Assembly: GCF_026626705.1 (NCBI RefSeq)
Contig: NZ_JAPNKC010000001.1
Location: 7,024,001 to 7,088,000 of the forward strand
From: Pyxidicoccus sp. MSG2
GTDB lineage: Bacteria; Myxococcota; Myxococcia; Myxococcales; Myxococcaceae
Direction: 5' to 3'
Length of the DNA: 64,000 nucleotides
The notes below the pieces were generated by a model, which made no database searches, was not told the origin of the DNA, and was given only the letters and a program-made list of their open reading frames with translations. Both the position numbers and the translations under genes were made by a program. Each line of letters opens with the position of its first letter. Position 1 is the stretch's first letter. Shown here one piece after another: positions 37,689 to 46,958 of this stretch.

Positions 37689-38717
37689 CTAGCCCTTCAC
37701 CACCGCGAGGAGCTGGTCGATGAGCTTCACCGAGGTGATGCCCTCGCTCTCCGCGGTGAAGTTGGGCAGCACGCGGTGGCGCAGCACCGGACGCGCCAGC
37801 GCGCGCACGTCCTCGACGGTGGCCACGAAGCGGCCGTTGAGGATGGCGCGCGCCTTGGCGGCGACCACCAGGTATTGGCTCGCGCGAGGCCCCGCGCCCC
37901 AGGACGCATTCTTGGCGATGAAGTCCGGAGCGCCCGGCTCCTTGGGACGCGTGTGGCGCACCAGGTCCACCGCGTAGCGCACCACGTGGTCGGGCACGGG
38001 GACGCGGCGCACCAGCTCCTGGAGGGCGAGGATGCGCTCGGGGGAGAGAATCTTCTCCAGCTTCGGCTGCGGACCGCCGGTGGTGCTCTTGACGATCTGC
38101 ACCTCTTCCTCGGCGGTGGGGTAGCCCACGTCCACCAGGAACATGAACCGGTCGAGCTGCGCCTCGGGCAGCGGGTACGTGCCCTCCTGCTCGATGGGGT
38201 TCTGCGTGGCGAAGACGAGGAAGGGCAGGTCCAACGGGTAGGTGCGGCCGCCGGCGGTGACGCGGTACTCCTGCATGGCCTGGAGCAGCGCGGCCTGCGT
38301 CTTGGGCGGGGTGCGGTTCACCTCGTCCGCGAGGATGATGTTCGCGAACAGGGGACCCTGGAGGAAGCGGAAGGTGCGCCGGCCGGTGGTGCGGTCCTCT
38401 TCGAGGATGTCCGTGCCGGTGATGTCCGACGGCATCAGGTCCGGGGTGAACTGGATGCGGTTGAAGGAGAGGTTGAGGACGTCCGCCAGGGTGGAGATGA
38501 GCAGCGTCTTGGCGAGGCCGGGCACACCGACGAAGAGGCAGTGGCCGCGGCTGAAGAGCGAGATGAGCAGGTGCTCCACCACTTCGCGCTGGCCGACGAC
38601 GCGCTTCTCGATTTGAGCGACGATTTCGTTCCGGGCCTGGGAGAGCTCCTCGACGGCGCGGAGGTCGTCGCTCGAGGCGTCGGGCACGGGGCGTGGGGCA
38701 GGGGCGGCGCTTTCCAT
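37689..38717 (-). CDS. MoxR family AAA+ ATPase
   Basis: This 342-aa AAA+ ATPase has Walker A GVPGLAKT, Walker B IILADEVNR, the MoxR-specific FATQNPIEQEGTYPLPEAQLDRFMF stretch and a winged C-terminal lid. MoxR proteins act as chaperone-like ATPases that work with VWA proteins on envelope or cofactor maturation. It is first in a three-gene operon (moxR-DUF58-batA). No strong ribosome site precedes the ATG. Confidence 0.95.
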   Translation of the reverse strand: MESAAPAPRPVPDASSDDLRAVEELSQARNEIVAQIEKRVVGQREVVEHLLISLFSRGHCLFVGVPGLAKTLLISTLADVLNLSFNRIQFTPDLMPSDITGTDILEEDRTTGRRTFRFLQGPLFANIILADEVNRTPPKTQAALLQAMQEYRVTAGGRTYPLDLPFLVFATQNPIEQEGTYPLPEAQLDRFMFLVDVGYPTAEEEVQIVKSTTGGPQPKLEKILSPERILALQELVRRVPVPDHVVRYAVDLVRHTRPKEPGAPDFIAKNASWGAGPRASQYLVVAAKARAILNGRFVATVEDVRALARPVLRHRVLPNFTAESEGITSVKLIDQLLAVVKG

Positions 38718-38752
38718 GGAAGGGTTCTCTTAATTCGCGGGCGGCGCAGGGA

Positions 38753-38803
38753 CCAACGGTTTCCGTCACGAGAGCGGCCGAGGCGTGCGCTGGCAACCGT
38801 TGG
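38753..38803. promoter_or_regulatory. Inverted repeat between divergent moxR operon and lipoprotein gene
   Basis: The 9-base half-sites CCAACGGTT (38753-38761) and AACCGTTGG (38795-38803) form an exact inverted repeat around a 33-base spacer. A third copy of the half-site lies at 39017-39025 inside the lipoprotein's first codons. They are candidate regulator-binding sites; no regulator is identified. Confidence 0.35.
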
Positions 38804-38995
38804 GGCGCAGACCTATTCCGCTGCCGTACATTCCGGCACGTCCGGGTACAGGAGGGTGGCGGCTCCGGCCGCCTGCACGCCCCCCGGCCATGTCTGGCCC
38901 TACCCGGGGGCGGGGGAATGCCGCTCCCAGGACACGCTGCATACGTTCCCGAGGCCCTGCTGCCAGTGACGGCAGGCGGGTTCCCTGGAGCGCGC

Positions 38996-40348
38996 ATGCG
39001 GTCAGAGCGAGTGGGCAACCGTTGGCTGGGACTGCTTCCCATGGCCCTGCTGTGGCTGCCGGGGTGTGGCGGGAGCGCGGAGGCGACCCCCACGGACGAC
39101 GGGCCGCCGGCCATGGGCGCGGTGGTGCCCTCGCGCCCGGAGGGGGCCGGTGAGTCCACGCAGACGCCCCCCGAGCGGCCCGCGCCGTCCGCGAGGCAGG
39201 CGTGGAGCCAGGTCGTCGGCGGTCCCCAGGACGACAGCGGCACGGGGGTGGCGGTGGGGCGGGACGGGGACGTGCTGGTCGTGGTGTCGAGCACCCCGCG
39301 CTCGGACGAGGACCGCGAGTCGGTGGCGGGGGAGAAGCTGGCGCTGACGCTGGCGCGGTATTCGCCGGAGGGGCAGGTGCGCGGGTCTCGCGAGTTCGTC
39401 CGCAACCGCCTGTCCGGGACGCGCGTGGCGGCGTCCCCTGGGAGCGACGGGGCGGTGTTCCTCACGGGCAATGCGTTCCTGTACTCGGCGGACTTCGGGC
39501 TGGGCGAGGCGCAGGACGGCTTCCTGGTGAAGTTCTCCTCCGAAGGCACCGCGGTGTGGCAGCAGCGCGTGGGGCAGAAGGCGCACGCGGTGGCTGCGGA
39601 CGCGGCGGGCGGTGTGCTGGCGGCGGGCGAGGAGTGGACGGCGGAGGCACATGACCCGGTGCTCACGCGCTACGGGGCGGATGGCTCCGTGCGGTGGACG
39701 CGGCGCTTCGCGGGGGCGGGGGAGGGCACGTTGCTGGATGCGGTGGCGGTGACTCCCGCCGGGCTGTCGGTGCTCGCGGGGCAGCTCGTGGGCGCGCTGG
39801 AGGTGGAGGGCCGGACGTTCGGGACGCCGAATGTGCGGAGCCTGGTGGTGCTCGCGTTCGAAGCGGACGGGCGGCTGGCGTGGGGCCGCGAGGTGCCGGG
39901 CGCGAAGGGTCGTGTCACGTCGGTGGCGGTGGGGCCGGATGGCGCGGTGGCGGTGGCGGGCGACTTCACGGGGCTGATGGTGTGGGGTGAGGCGTCGCTC
40001 GGCAGCTCGGGGGCGTATGTGTTCACCGTGGGGCCGGACGGGAGCGAGCGCTGGCTGAAGCAGCCGGTGTGTGGCGCGGTGACGGAGGTGGGGCCGGCCG
40101 TGGCGGTGGATGGTGAGGGCACGGTGGCGGTGGCGTGCGGCGACGTGCTCACGCGGTACGGCGCGGACGGGGCGTGGCGGGACGAGCAGCGGCTGTCCGT
40201 GGCGCCATGCCAGAGCGGAGAGTGCTCGCTCGCGGCGGCGGGGATGGCGGTGGTGCCCGGGAAGGGGCTCGCCGTCACGGGATGGCAGCGCGATGGCGCG
40301 GGCAAGGCGTGGAACCAGGATGCGTTCCTGCGGGTCGTGGTGCCGTAG
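38996..40348 (+). CDS. Beta-propeller lipoprotein, unknown function
   Basis: This 450-aa lipoprotein (lipobox LPGC, Cys near residue 24) has a Pro/Thr-rich linker to about residue 65. About seven WD/SBBP-like blades follow with repeated patterns D-G-[DS]-V-x-[VW], AVAxxxxGxVxAAG and L-x-[RK]-Y-x-x-[DE]-G-x. Such repeats are common in myxobacterial surface proteins. ATG 38996 follows TGGAG. It diverges from the moxR operon. Confidence 0.75.
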   Translation: MRSERVGNRWLGLLPMALLWLPGCGGSAEATPTDDGPPAMGAVVPSRPEGAGESTQTPPERPAPSARQAWSQVVGGPQDDSGTGVAVGRDGDVLVVVSSTPRSDEDRESVAGEKLALTLARYSPEGQVRGSREFVRNRLSGTRVAASPGSDGAVFLTGNAFLYSADFGLGEAQDGFLVKFSSEGTAVWQQRVGQKAHAVAADAAGGVLAAGEEWTAEAHDPVLTRYGADGSVRWTRRFAGAGEGTLLDAVAVTPAGLSVLAGQLVGALEVEGRTFGTPNVRSLVVLAFEADGRLAWGREVPGAKGRVTSVAVGPDGAVAVAGDFTGLMVWGEASLGSSGAYVFTVGPDGSERWLKQPVCGAVTEVGPAVAVDGEGTVAVACGDVLTRYGADGAWRDEQRLSVAPCQSGECSLAAAGMAVVPGKGLAVTGWQRDGAGKAWNQDAFLRVVVP

Positions 40349-40377
40349 TCGCGCGCGGGCCGCTACAGTGCGCGCCC

Positions 40378-41169
40378 ATGTCCGCTCCTGCCGCTGACGT
40401 CCTGCTGGAGGTGGAGGGTGCCATCGCCACCCTCACCTTGAATGACACCGCCCGCCGCAACGTGATGACCCCCGAGCTGGGGGCCGCGCTGCGCTCCCAC
40501 GTGGAATCGCTGCGTGAGCGCACCGACGTGCGCGCCGTCGTCCTCACCGGAGCGGGAGGCGCGTTCTCCGCTGGCGGCGATTTGAAGATGCTGGAGCGGC
40601 TGCGCAAGGCCTCCTTCGAGGAGGCTCGCGTCTTCATGCTCGACTTCTACGCGCGCTACCTGAGCGTGCTGGATTTGCCCATGCCCACCGTGGCCGCGGT
40701 GGAGGGGCCGGCCATCGGCGCGGGGCTGTGCGTGGCGCTCGCGTGTGACGTGTGCATCGTGGGCGAGGACGCGAAGCTCGCGCTCAACTTCGTGCAGCTC
40801 GGCCTGCACCCCGGCATGGGCGCGACGTACTTCGTGCCCCGGCGCGCGGGAGCACAAGCCGCGGCGGAGCTGCTCCTCACCGGCCGCCGCTTCGACGGGA
40901 AGGAAGCAGCGCGCCTCGGGCTCGCGCTGGAGGCCGCGCCCCCGGGCACCGCGCTCTCGCGCGCCCGCGCCCTGGCGGTGCAATTGGCCGGCAATGCGCC
41001 GCTGGCCATGCGCGCCCTCAAGCAGCGGCTGGCTCCGGACCGCGCGGCACTTCAGGTCGCGCTGGAGGAGGAGGCGCGCTTCCAGGCGGAGAGCTACGGC
41101 AGCGCGGACCTGGGCGAGGGGCTCGCGGCCGCGGCGGCGCGCAGGCCGCCCGTGTTCGAGGGACGCTGA
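40378..41169 (+). CDS. Enoyl-CoA hydratase/isomerase family protein
   Basis: This 263-aa crotonase-fold protein has the oxyanion-hole segments GGAFSAGGDLKML (about 62-74) and GPAIGAGLCVALACDVCI (about 108-125). The position matching hydratase catalytic Glu (in the NFVQLGLHPGMGATYF region) lacks a clear glutamate, so it may be an isomerase, a thioesterase-like member or a hydratase with a different residue. It follows the propeller lipoprotein by 29 bases. Confidence 0.85.
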   Translation: MSAPAADVLLEVEGAIATLTLNDTARRNVMTPELGAALRSHVESLRERTDVRAVVLTGAGGAFSAGGDLKMLERLRKASFEEARVFMLDFYARYLSVLDLPMPTVAAVEGPAIGAGLCVALACDVCIVGEDAKLALNFVQLGLHPGMGATYFVPRRAGAQAAAELLLTGRRFDGKEAARLGLALEAAPPGTALSRARALAVQLAGNAPLAMRALKQRLAPDRAALQVALEEEARFQAESYGSADLGEGLAAAAARRPPVFEGR

Positions 41170-41214
41170 CTTCCGCGCCCGCGCCTGCGTCGAGGCGCGG
41201 GGCCGCACTCCAAC

Positions 41215-42234
41215 TCAGTACACGTTGTACTTGCGGCGCAGCGCCTCGTGCTCGTCCGCGTTGCGCGACGGGTGCAGCTTCCGCTCGGCGTCGTGCAGGT
41301 AGTACCAGAAGTCGCTCGGCTTCGGCGTCATGGCCGCCTGGAGCGACGCGACGGTGGGCGCGCCGATGGGGCTCGGCGGCAGGCCCTTGCGGTGCCGGGT
41401 GTTGTACGGGTCCTGCGTGTCGCGCAGGCGCTTGAGGAATGCGATGCGGTCATTCCACTGCGCCAGCTCGTAGCGCGACGTGGCGTCCACGCCGAGCGGG
41501 AAGCCCTTGTCCACGCGCTTCCAGAGGATGCCGGCCACCAGCGGGCGCTGCTCGGGGAGGGGCTCCTCGCGCTCCAGCATGGAGGCCATGATGACCACCT
41601 CGTGCAGCGTGCGCCCGCTCTTGGTGAGCCCGTCGCGGTTGGGAGCGAAGAAGCGCTCGGCGAACATGTCGAGCTGGCGCTGGATGAGCTGGTGCACGTC
41701 CAGCTTGCCCGGGAGGATGCCGTAGGTCTCCGGGTAGAGGTAGCCCTCCAGCGTACCCACGGTGGGCAGGGGGAACGGCGCGGTGAACTTGCCGGGGTTG
41801 CTGGCCTCGGCGATGTACGCGCCGGCGGTGATGAGGCCCGCCGCCGTGAGCGCCGCGTCGGTGTCGCGCAGGCGCCAGCCTTCCACGACGACGAAGGGCA
41901 CGTCCTCGGGGATGGGGTTGCCCTCCAGCGCGGTGGCGAGCTCCGCCATCGTCATCGAGGGGCTGACCTCATGGCGCCCGGCCTTGGGCGAGAAGGAACC
42001 GCGGCGGAACAGGAGCCAGCGCCAGATGCGCGCGTCGCGGATGAGTCCCTGGTCGGCGAGCAGCGCGCCCAGGCCGCGCCCGGACGTGCCCTTGGGGACG
42101 GTGAACTCCACGGGGGCCGCCCCGGGGGGCGCCATGGTGCTCCGCAGCTGACCTTCGGCCCACAGGAAGGCACCGGTGCCGCCAATGGCCAGCATTACGA
42201 CGACCACGCACAAGAAGAGGACGAAACGCTTCAT
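41215..42234 (-). CDS. mltG: Endolytic murein transglycosylase MltG
   Basis: This 339-aa inner-membrane enzyme cleaves nascent peptidoglycan strands and helps set their length. A single N-terminal transmembrane helix (about 4-25) is followed by a LysM-like subdomain (about 42-110) and the YceG catalytic domain. The catalytic Glu is E221 in MASMLEREEP, with conserved LEGYLYPETY (162-171) and the C-terminal PSPIGAPTVASLQAA signature. Length is normal for the family. It is followed downstream by the convergent enoyl-CoA hydratase gene. Start ATG at MKRFVLF. Confidence 0.95.
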   Translation of the reverse strand: MKRFVLFLCVVVVMLAIGGTGAFLWAEGQLRSTMAPPGAAPVEFTVPKGTSGRGLGALLADQGLIRDARIWRWLLFRRGSFSPKAGRHEVSPSMTMAELATALEGNPIPEDVPFVVVEGWRLRDTDAALTAAGLITAGAYIAEASNPGKFTAPFPLPTVGTLEGYLYPETYGILPGKLDVHQLIQRQLDMFAERFFAPNRDGLTKSGRTLHEVVIMASMLEREEPLPEQRPLVAGILWKRVDKGFPLGVDATSRYELAQWNDRIAFLKRLRDTQDPYNTRHRKGLPPSPIGAPTVASLQAAMTPKPSDFWYYLHDAERKLHPSRNADEHEALRRKYNVY

Positions 42235-42335
42235 CGCGGCGCAGGGTAACACCTGGCTTCGGCTTCGCAGCAGTTCGTATCGCGGGATGTCTGGTCCCGG
42301 GCGCTGGCCTGGCGGGAGGGCAGGCGGTGTGCGGC

Positions 42336-43478
42336 CTACGCCGCCGCGGGGGTGCCGAGCTTCAAGTCCTTGTTCAGCCCCGCATCCCGACTCACACGCC
42401 AGATTTTCTGGTCCAGGTAGTAGTGGTGGAGGGCGAAGCCCCAGATGAAGCCCCCCATCAAGTCCCTCAGCGTCAGCCCCGCCCCCAGCGGCACCCGCAG
42501 GTCGAACCCGCCGCAGCCCGGGTGCGCGCCGAAGCCGCAGCCCAGTCCCCGGTACAGCAGCGTGAAGACCACGCCACACACCGCGTAGATGACGAAGCGC
42601 CGGCTCACCTTCGGCGCCCAGCCGAAAGCCTTCGGGTCCACCCCGGCCGAGTGGTAGCGGTTGCGGTGATAGAACCAGACCACGCCGTGGTACTGCACGT
42701 TGTGGAACGCCGTCACCGCCACGGCGAACATGATGAAGTCCATGCGCGCCGACACCGACGGCCAGAACACCACCGCCGTCAGTCCCAGCGCCGCGCCCAT
42801 CATCAGCATCTTCGGCCCGTTCACCCGCTGGCCCGCCCGCCACCGCAGCACCTGCCGCACGGCGTAGAGCACCACCAGCGCCCCCACCAGCGCGAAGCAT
42901 GCCCCCGCGACCACCGGCTCCCACGTGGGCTCGCCCGTCAGCCCCAACTGCCTGCGCGCCGTCGGGTGCGTCACCGCGAACGCCACGAACGGCGCCAGCA
43001 GCCCCGTGTACAGCGTCACGCTGTCCAGCTTCCGGTCCCCCGGTGACGACTCGCCGCCCTTGCGCTGGTACAGCACCATGATGCCGTAGTGCTGCCGCAC
43101 CACGTGCCAGTACGCCCACAGCGACGCGAGCGTCAGGAACACCACGAAGGGCACCTTCGTCCCCAAGAGCGCCGACACGCCGAAGCACAGCGGCCCCGAC
43201 GCGAACCACCCCAGGCTGCCCAGCAGCAACCGGCGCCGCGTCCGCCACTCGCGCGCGTCCAGGTACGTGCGCGACACCGTGGCGAACAGGTGCGGCCCGT
43301 CCAGCGCCAGCACCCACGCCCACCACAGCACCAGGCTGCTGACGCCACCCCAGACATGCAGCCCGACCAACGCGAAGCTCGCGGCGGCCCCGCCCACTGT
43401 GGAAATCAGGTCGTGCCGCCGGTCCACGAGCCAGCCCGAGCGGGCCGGCGCGGCGGCGGTGAGGGTGGCAGCGCTCAT
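42336..43478 (-). CDS. Polytopic membrane protein with conserved His motifs, unknown function
   Basis: This 380-aa protein has about eight to nine transmembrane helices. Potential metal-ligand or active-site histidines sit in WHVVRQHYGIM (about 124-134), TAFHNVQYHGVVWFYHRNRYH (about 236-256) and LHHYYLDQKIWR (near 350). The arrangement of paired His in helices is reminiscent of membrane metal-dependent oxygenases or hydroxylases, but I do not recognise a named family. ATG 43478 follows AGGAG. It diverges from the PilZ-Hsp70 gene. Confidence 0.7.
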   Translation of the reverse strand: MSAATLTAAAPARSGWLVDRRHDLISTVGGAAASFALVGLHVWGGVSSLVLWWAWVLALDGPHLFATVSRTYLDAREWRTRRRLLLGSLGWFASGPLCFGVSALLGTKVPFVVFLTLASLWAYWHVVRQHYGIMVLYQRKGGESSPGDRKLDSVTLYTGLLAPFVAFAVTHPTARRQLGLTGEPTWEPVVAGACFALVGALVVLYAVRQVLRWRAGQRVNGPKMLMMGAALGLTAVVFWPSVSARMDFIMFAVAVTAFHNVQYHGVVWFYHRNRYHSAGVDPKAFGWAPKVSRRFVIYAVCGVVFTLLYRGLGCGFGAHPGCGGFDLRVPLGAGLTLRDLMGGFIWGFALHHYYLDQKIWRVSRDAGLNKDLKLGTPAAA

Positions 43479-43621
43479 GAAGGGCTCCTGCGAGGGTCAG
43501 CAAGATACAGGAAGGTGCAGGTAGGAAACTGCGCACCTGCCGTCGTCCAACCGCCGGGCGGCCAGCCGAGGGGTCAAAACCCTCTTGAGCGCGGCGTCAT
43601 GTACCGCGATTGTCGGGCGCT

Positions 43622-46600
43622 ATGGATCAAGGCAGGCGCACCACGGACCGCAAAGCAGTGGGTCTGCTGGTGAAGCTCAAGCATGAAACGGTGGGGAGCT
43701 TCGCGGAGGAGTTCGCCACCAACCTGAGCCCGGGTGGGATGTTCGTCCGCTCGCGCACCCCACAGCCCGTGGGGACACCCGTCAAGTTCGAGGTACAGAT
43801 CGCCGGAGGCGTGCGCGTGCTGCGCGGCGCCGCCGTGGTGCGCTGGGTCCGCGAGGTCGGAGACCCGGCCGGGCCTCCTGGCATGGGACTCCAGTTCGAG
43901 GAGCTCGACACCGCCAGCCGCGCGCTCGTGGACATGATGCTCCTGCAGCGCAAGTCGGACGCCGCCGTGTCCGCCGTGACGCCGCTGCCCTCCATCGCGC
44001 CCTCGGTGGCGCCCGCTGTCGCTCCCGCCGTGGCGCCCGTGGCCCCCCGCGCCGCCCCCGTGCAGGCGCGGCCCACGCCGACATCCGCCCCCGTGCCTCC
44101 CGCTCCCGTGCGCCCCGCGGCCCCGGCGCCGACGCAGCGCGCCTCGGGGGGCATGGCGCTCGACTCGCTCTTCGATGACCTGGAGTCGTCGGACGGGCCC
44201 GCCCCGTCCACGTCCATGGCGGACGAGACGTTCGACTTCTCGCCCCCGACGCCCACGCCGGCCTCCGCCGCGTACACGACGCCTCCGCCCGTCGCGGACG
44301 ACGACGTGGACATCCCACTCGACGAGCTCATCGCGAGCACGCCGCCTCCGCCCACTCCGCCGGACGGGGACGAGCCGCTGCCCGGGTTCGACTTCGAGAT
44401 GGAGGCCCCCGTCGTCGGCACGCCCGTGGCCATGGACCTGCCGCTCGACGAGCCACCCATCGAGATCGGCTTCACGGTGGAGCTCGAGCCGCCCTCCACC
44501 GGCCCTTCTCCTTCGGGCGGGGCCCTGGAGTTCGAGCTGGACCTCGGTGATGCCGTGGAAGAGGCGCCCCGTGCCGCGGCGCCTCCGCCGCGCGTCGCGC
44601 CTCCGCCTCCGCCTCCCGCTCAGTCGTCGCCCAGTGCCGGCATCGAGTTCGAGCTGGACTTCGGCGACGCCGCGGAAGAGGCGCCGCCGCCTCGCGCGGT
44701 GGCGCCGCCTCCGGCCCCTCGCGCGGTGGCCGCGCCGCCTCCGCCGCCTCGCGCCGCGCCGGCACCCGTGGCGCCGCCTCCGGCGCCCGCAGAGGCCCGC
44801 TCCTCGGGTGGCAGCTTCGAGTTCGACCTGGACCTGTCCGACGCCATGGAGGAGGCCCCTCCCGTGGCGCCTCCGCCTCCGCCCCGCGCGGCCATGTCGG
44901 CTCCGGCTCCGGTGACGCCGCCTCCGGCCCCCGCCGCGGCCCGCTCCACGGGCGGCAGCATCGAGTTCGACCTGGACCTGTCGGACGACGACGCGTTCGG
45001 GTCTGCCAGCCCCACACCCGCTCCCGCCGCCAAGGCCCCACCGGCGCCTGCCCGGCCCGTGGCGCCTCCGCCCGCGCCGCAGGTGGCCGCCCCGGCAGTC
45101 CGCCCTCCGCCTCCTCCCGTGGCGCCCCCTGCGCCGCCCGCGCCGTCGCTGCCCAACGTGCGCCGCGAGGCCCCGCGCGTTCCCGAGCCCCTGGGCACGC
45201 CCACGCTGCTCACCCCGGCCGCGGCGAAACAGGCACCCGTCGCGCCCGCGCTGGACGAGCGCGGCCTGCCGAGGACCATCTTCCTTCCGCCGCCCGGGCA
45301 GCTCAGCGGCACGGGCCCGGTCATCGGCATCGACCTGGGCACCACCAACTCGTGCGTGGCGCTGCTCACCAACGGCCGGCCGCTCGTGCTGCGCTCGCGC
45401 GAGGGCTACAACACGATTCCGTCGGTCATCTCGCTCAACGCGCAGAACAAGCTGCTCGTCAGCCACCGCGCGAAGAACCAGCTCGTGCTGCGCCCGCAGC
45501 AGACCATCTACGGCGCGAAGCGGCTGGTGGGCCGTCCCTACGACAGCGCCGTGGTGAACCAGGTCCGCGAGCGCTTCCACTACGAAATCGTCCCCGACGC
45601 CGCGGGCCGTGCCGCCGTGCGCCTGGGCGACAACGTGCTGTCGCTCGAGGAGGTGCAGGCCATCATCCTCCGCGAGTGCAAGGAGATGGCGGAGGCCCAC
45701 CTCAACCAGAAGGTGGAGCGCGCGGTGGTGACGGTGCCCGCGTACTACTCCGAGCCGCAGCGTGAGGCCGTCCGCAAGGCTGGCGTCCTCGCCGGGCTCA
45801 AGGTGGAGCGCATCCTCAACGAGCCCACCTCCGCGGCGCTCGCCTACGGCCTCAACCGCGAGCTGAACAAGAAGGTCCTCGTCTACGACCTCGGCGGCGG
45901 TACCTTCGACGCCACCATCCTCAAAATCGAGAAGAACGTCTTCGAGGTGCTCGGCACCGGCGGCGACATCTTCCTGGGCGGTATCGACTTCGACAACCTC
46001 ATCGTCGACTCGCTCCTCGCGCGCTTCCAGGAGAAGGAGGGCATCGCCTTCTCCGGTGACGGCATCGCCCTGTCTCGCGTGAGCGACGCGGCCGAGCGCG
46101 CGAAGATGGCCCTCTCCGAGCGCGCCACCTTCGAGGTCCACATCCCCATGCTGATGATGGACGAGGCGGGGCGGCCCCGGGATTTGCGCGTCGTGATGAC
46201 GCGGCAGGAGCTGGAGAAGATCTGCGACCCGCTGCTCAGCCGCACCGTGGACGTGGTGCGGGACGTGCTGCTGGACGCGAAGCTCAAGGCCTCCGAGGTG
46301 GATGACATCATCCTCGTGGGCGGCATGAGCCGCATGCCCCTGGTGCGCGACAAGCTGAAGGGGCTGTTCGGCAAGGGGCCGCAGGCCAGCGTCAACGCCG
46401 ACGAGGCGGTGGCCCTGGGCGCGGCGCTCTACTCGGGCTCGGTGGACAAGGTGAGCAGCGTGGTGCTCATCGACGTGCTGCCCATGACGGTGGGCGTGGC
46501 CATGCCCGGCGGCGCCTTCAAGCGCGTCATCGAGCGCAACAGCCCGCTGCCCGCGCAGCGCTCCTTCGCCATCAACACGACGAAGGACAACGAGGAGTTC

Positions 46601-46948
46601 CTCGAGCTGTCCATCTTCCAGGGCGAGGACAACCACATCTCCGCCAACGAGTACCTGGGCACGGTGCGAATCGAGGGCCTGCCGAAGGGCCCCAAGGGCG
46701 CGGTGCGCGTCGCCGTCACCATCAAGCTCGACTCCGAGTGCGTGCTGCACGTGGAGGCGCGCGAGTACTCCACGCGCAAGGAAGTGAAGGCCACGCTGGC
46801 CACGCGCTACTCGCCCGAGGAGCTGCAGAAGCAGCTCCAGGTGACCAAGGAGTCGGTGAAGGCGGCGGAGGACCGGCGCGGCGCCGACCTCAAGGAGCGC
46901 GCCGGCGGCTTCTGGGGCTTCGTCAAGAAGGCGCTGGGCCGCAAGTAG
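43622..46948 (+). CDS. PilZ-Hsp70 (DnaK-type) fusion protein
   Basis: This 1108-aa cytosolic protein begins with a PilZ-like domain (about 4-105: RRTTDRKAVGLLVKLKHE, NLSPGGMFVRS, LQFEEL) of the type abundant in Myxococcus. A Pro/Ala linker of about 450 residues carries four repeats of an acidic motif, [GS]xxEF[DE]LD[LF]xDAxEEAP, near residues 300-460. A full Hsp70 nucleotide-binding domain starts near 565 (GIDLGTTNSCV, VYDLGGGTFD, VGGMSRMP), and a beta substrate-binding domain runs to about 1085 with a short helical tail. The N-terminus lacks the obvious RxxxR of classic c-di-GMP-binding PilZ, so ligand binding is uncertain. A FliB-type gene follows after 10 bases. Hsp70 homologues such as SglK affect motility in M. 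xanthus. Confidence 0.88.
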   Translation: MDQGRRTTDRKAVGLLVKLKHETVGSFAEEFATNLSPGGMFVRSRTPQPVGTPVKFEVQIAGGVRVLRGAAVVRWVREVGDPAGPPGMGLQFEELDTASRALVDMMLLQRKSDAAVSAVTPLPSIAPSVAPAVAPAVAPVAPRAAPVQARPTPTSAPVPPAPVRPAAPAPTQRASGGMALDSLFDDLESSDGPAPSTSMADETFDFSPPTPTPASAAYTTPPPVADDDVDIPLDELIASTPPPPTPPDGDEPLPGFDFEMEAPVVGTPVAMDLPLDEPPIEIGFTVELEPPSTGPSPSGGALEFELDLGDAVEEAPRAAAPPPRVAPPPPPPAQSSPSAGIEFELDFGDAAEEAPPPRAVAPPPAPRAVAAPPPPPRAAPAPVAPPPAPAEARSSGGSFEFDLDLSDAMEEAPPVAPPPPPRAAMSAPAPVTPPPAPAAARSTGGSIEFDLDLSDDDAFGSASPTPAPAAKAPPAPARPVAPPPAPQVAAPAVRPPPPPVAPPAPPAPSLPNVRREAPRVPEPLGTPTLLTPAAAKQAPVAPALDERGLPRTIFLPPPGQLSGTGPVIGIDLGTTNSCVALLTNGRPLVLRSREGYNTIPSVISLNAQNKLLVSHRAKNQLVLRPQQTIYGAKRLVGRPYDSAVVNQVRERFHYEIVPDAAGRAAVRLGDNVLSLEEVQAIILRECKEMAEAHLNQKVERAVVTVPAYYSEPQREAVRKAGVLAGLKVERILNEPTSAALAYGLNRELNKKVLVYDLGGGTFDATILKIEKNVFEVLGTGGDIFLGGIDFDNLIVDSLLARFQEKEGIAFSGDGIALSRVSDAAERAKMALSERATFEVHIPMLMMDEAGRPRDLRVVMTRQELEKICDPLLSRTVDVVRDVLLDAKLKASEVDDIILVGGMSRMPLVRDKLKGLFGKGPQASVNADEAVALGAALYSGSVDKVSSVVLIDVLPMTVGVAMPGGAFKRVIERNSPLPAQRSFAINTTKDNEEFLELSIFQGEDNHISANEYLGTVRIEGLPKGPKGAVRVAVTIKLDSECVLHVEAREYSTRKEVKATLATRYSPEELQKQLQVTKESVKAAEDRRGADLKERAGGFWGFVKKALGRK

Positions 46949-46958
46949 CGCTCACGCC

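Noticed and set aside
43610..43621. Earlier TTG start for the PilZ-Hsp70 protein
   Set aside because: The ATG at 43622 begins directly before the conserved RR motif; the four extra residues have no support.
43574..46750. Long minus-strand frame (over 1000 codons) opposite the PilZ-Hsp70 gene
   Set aside because: Same high-GC shadow effect; the protein is His/Arg-rich junk while the plus strand encodes PilZ and Hsp70.
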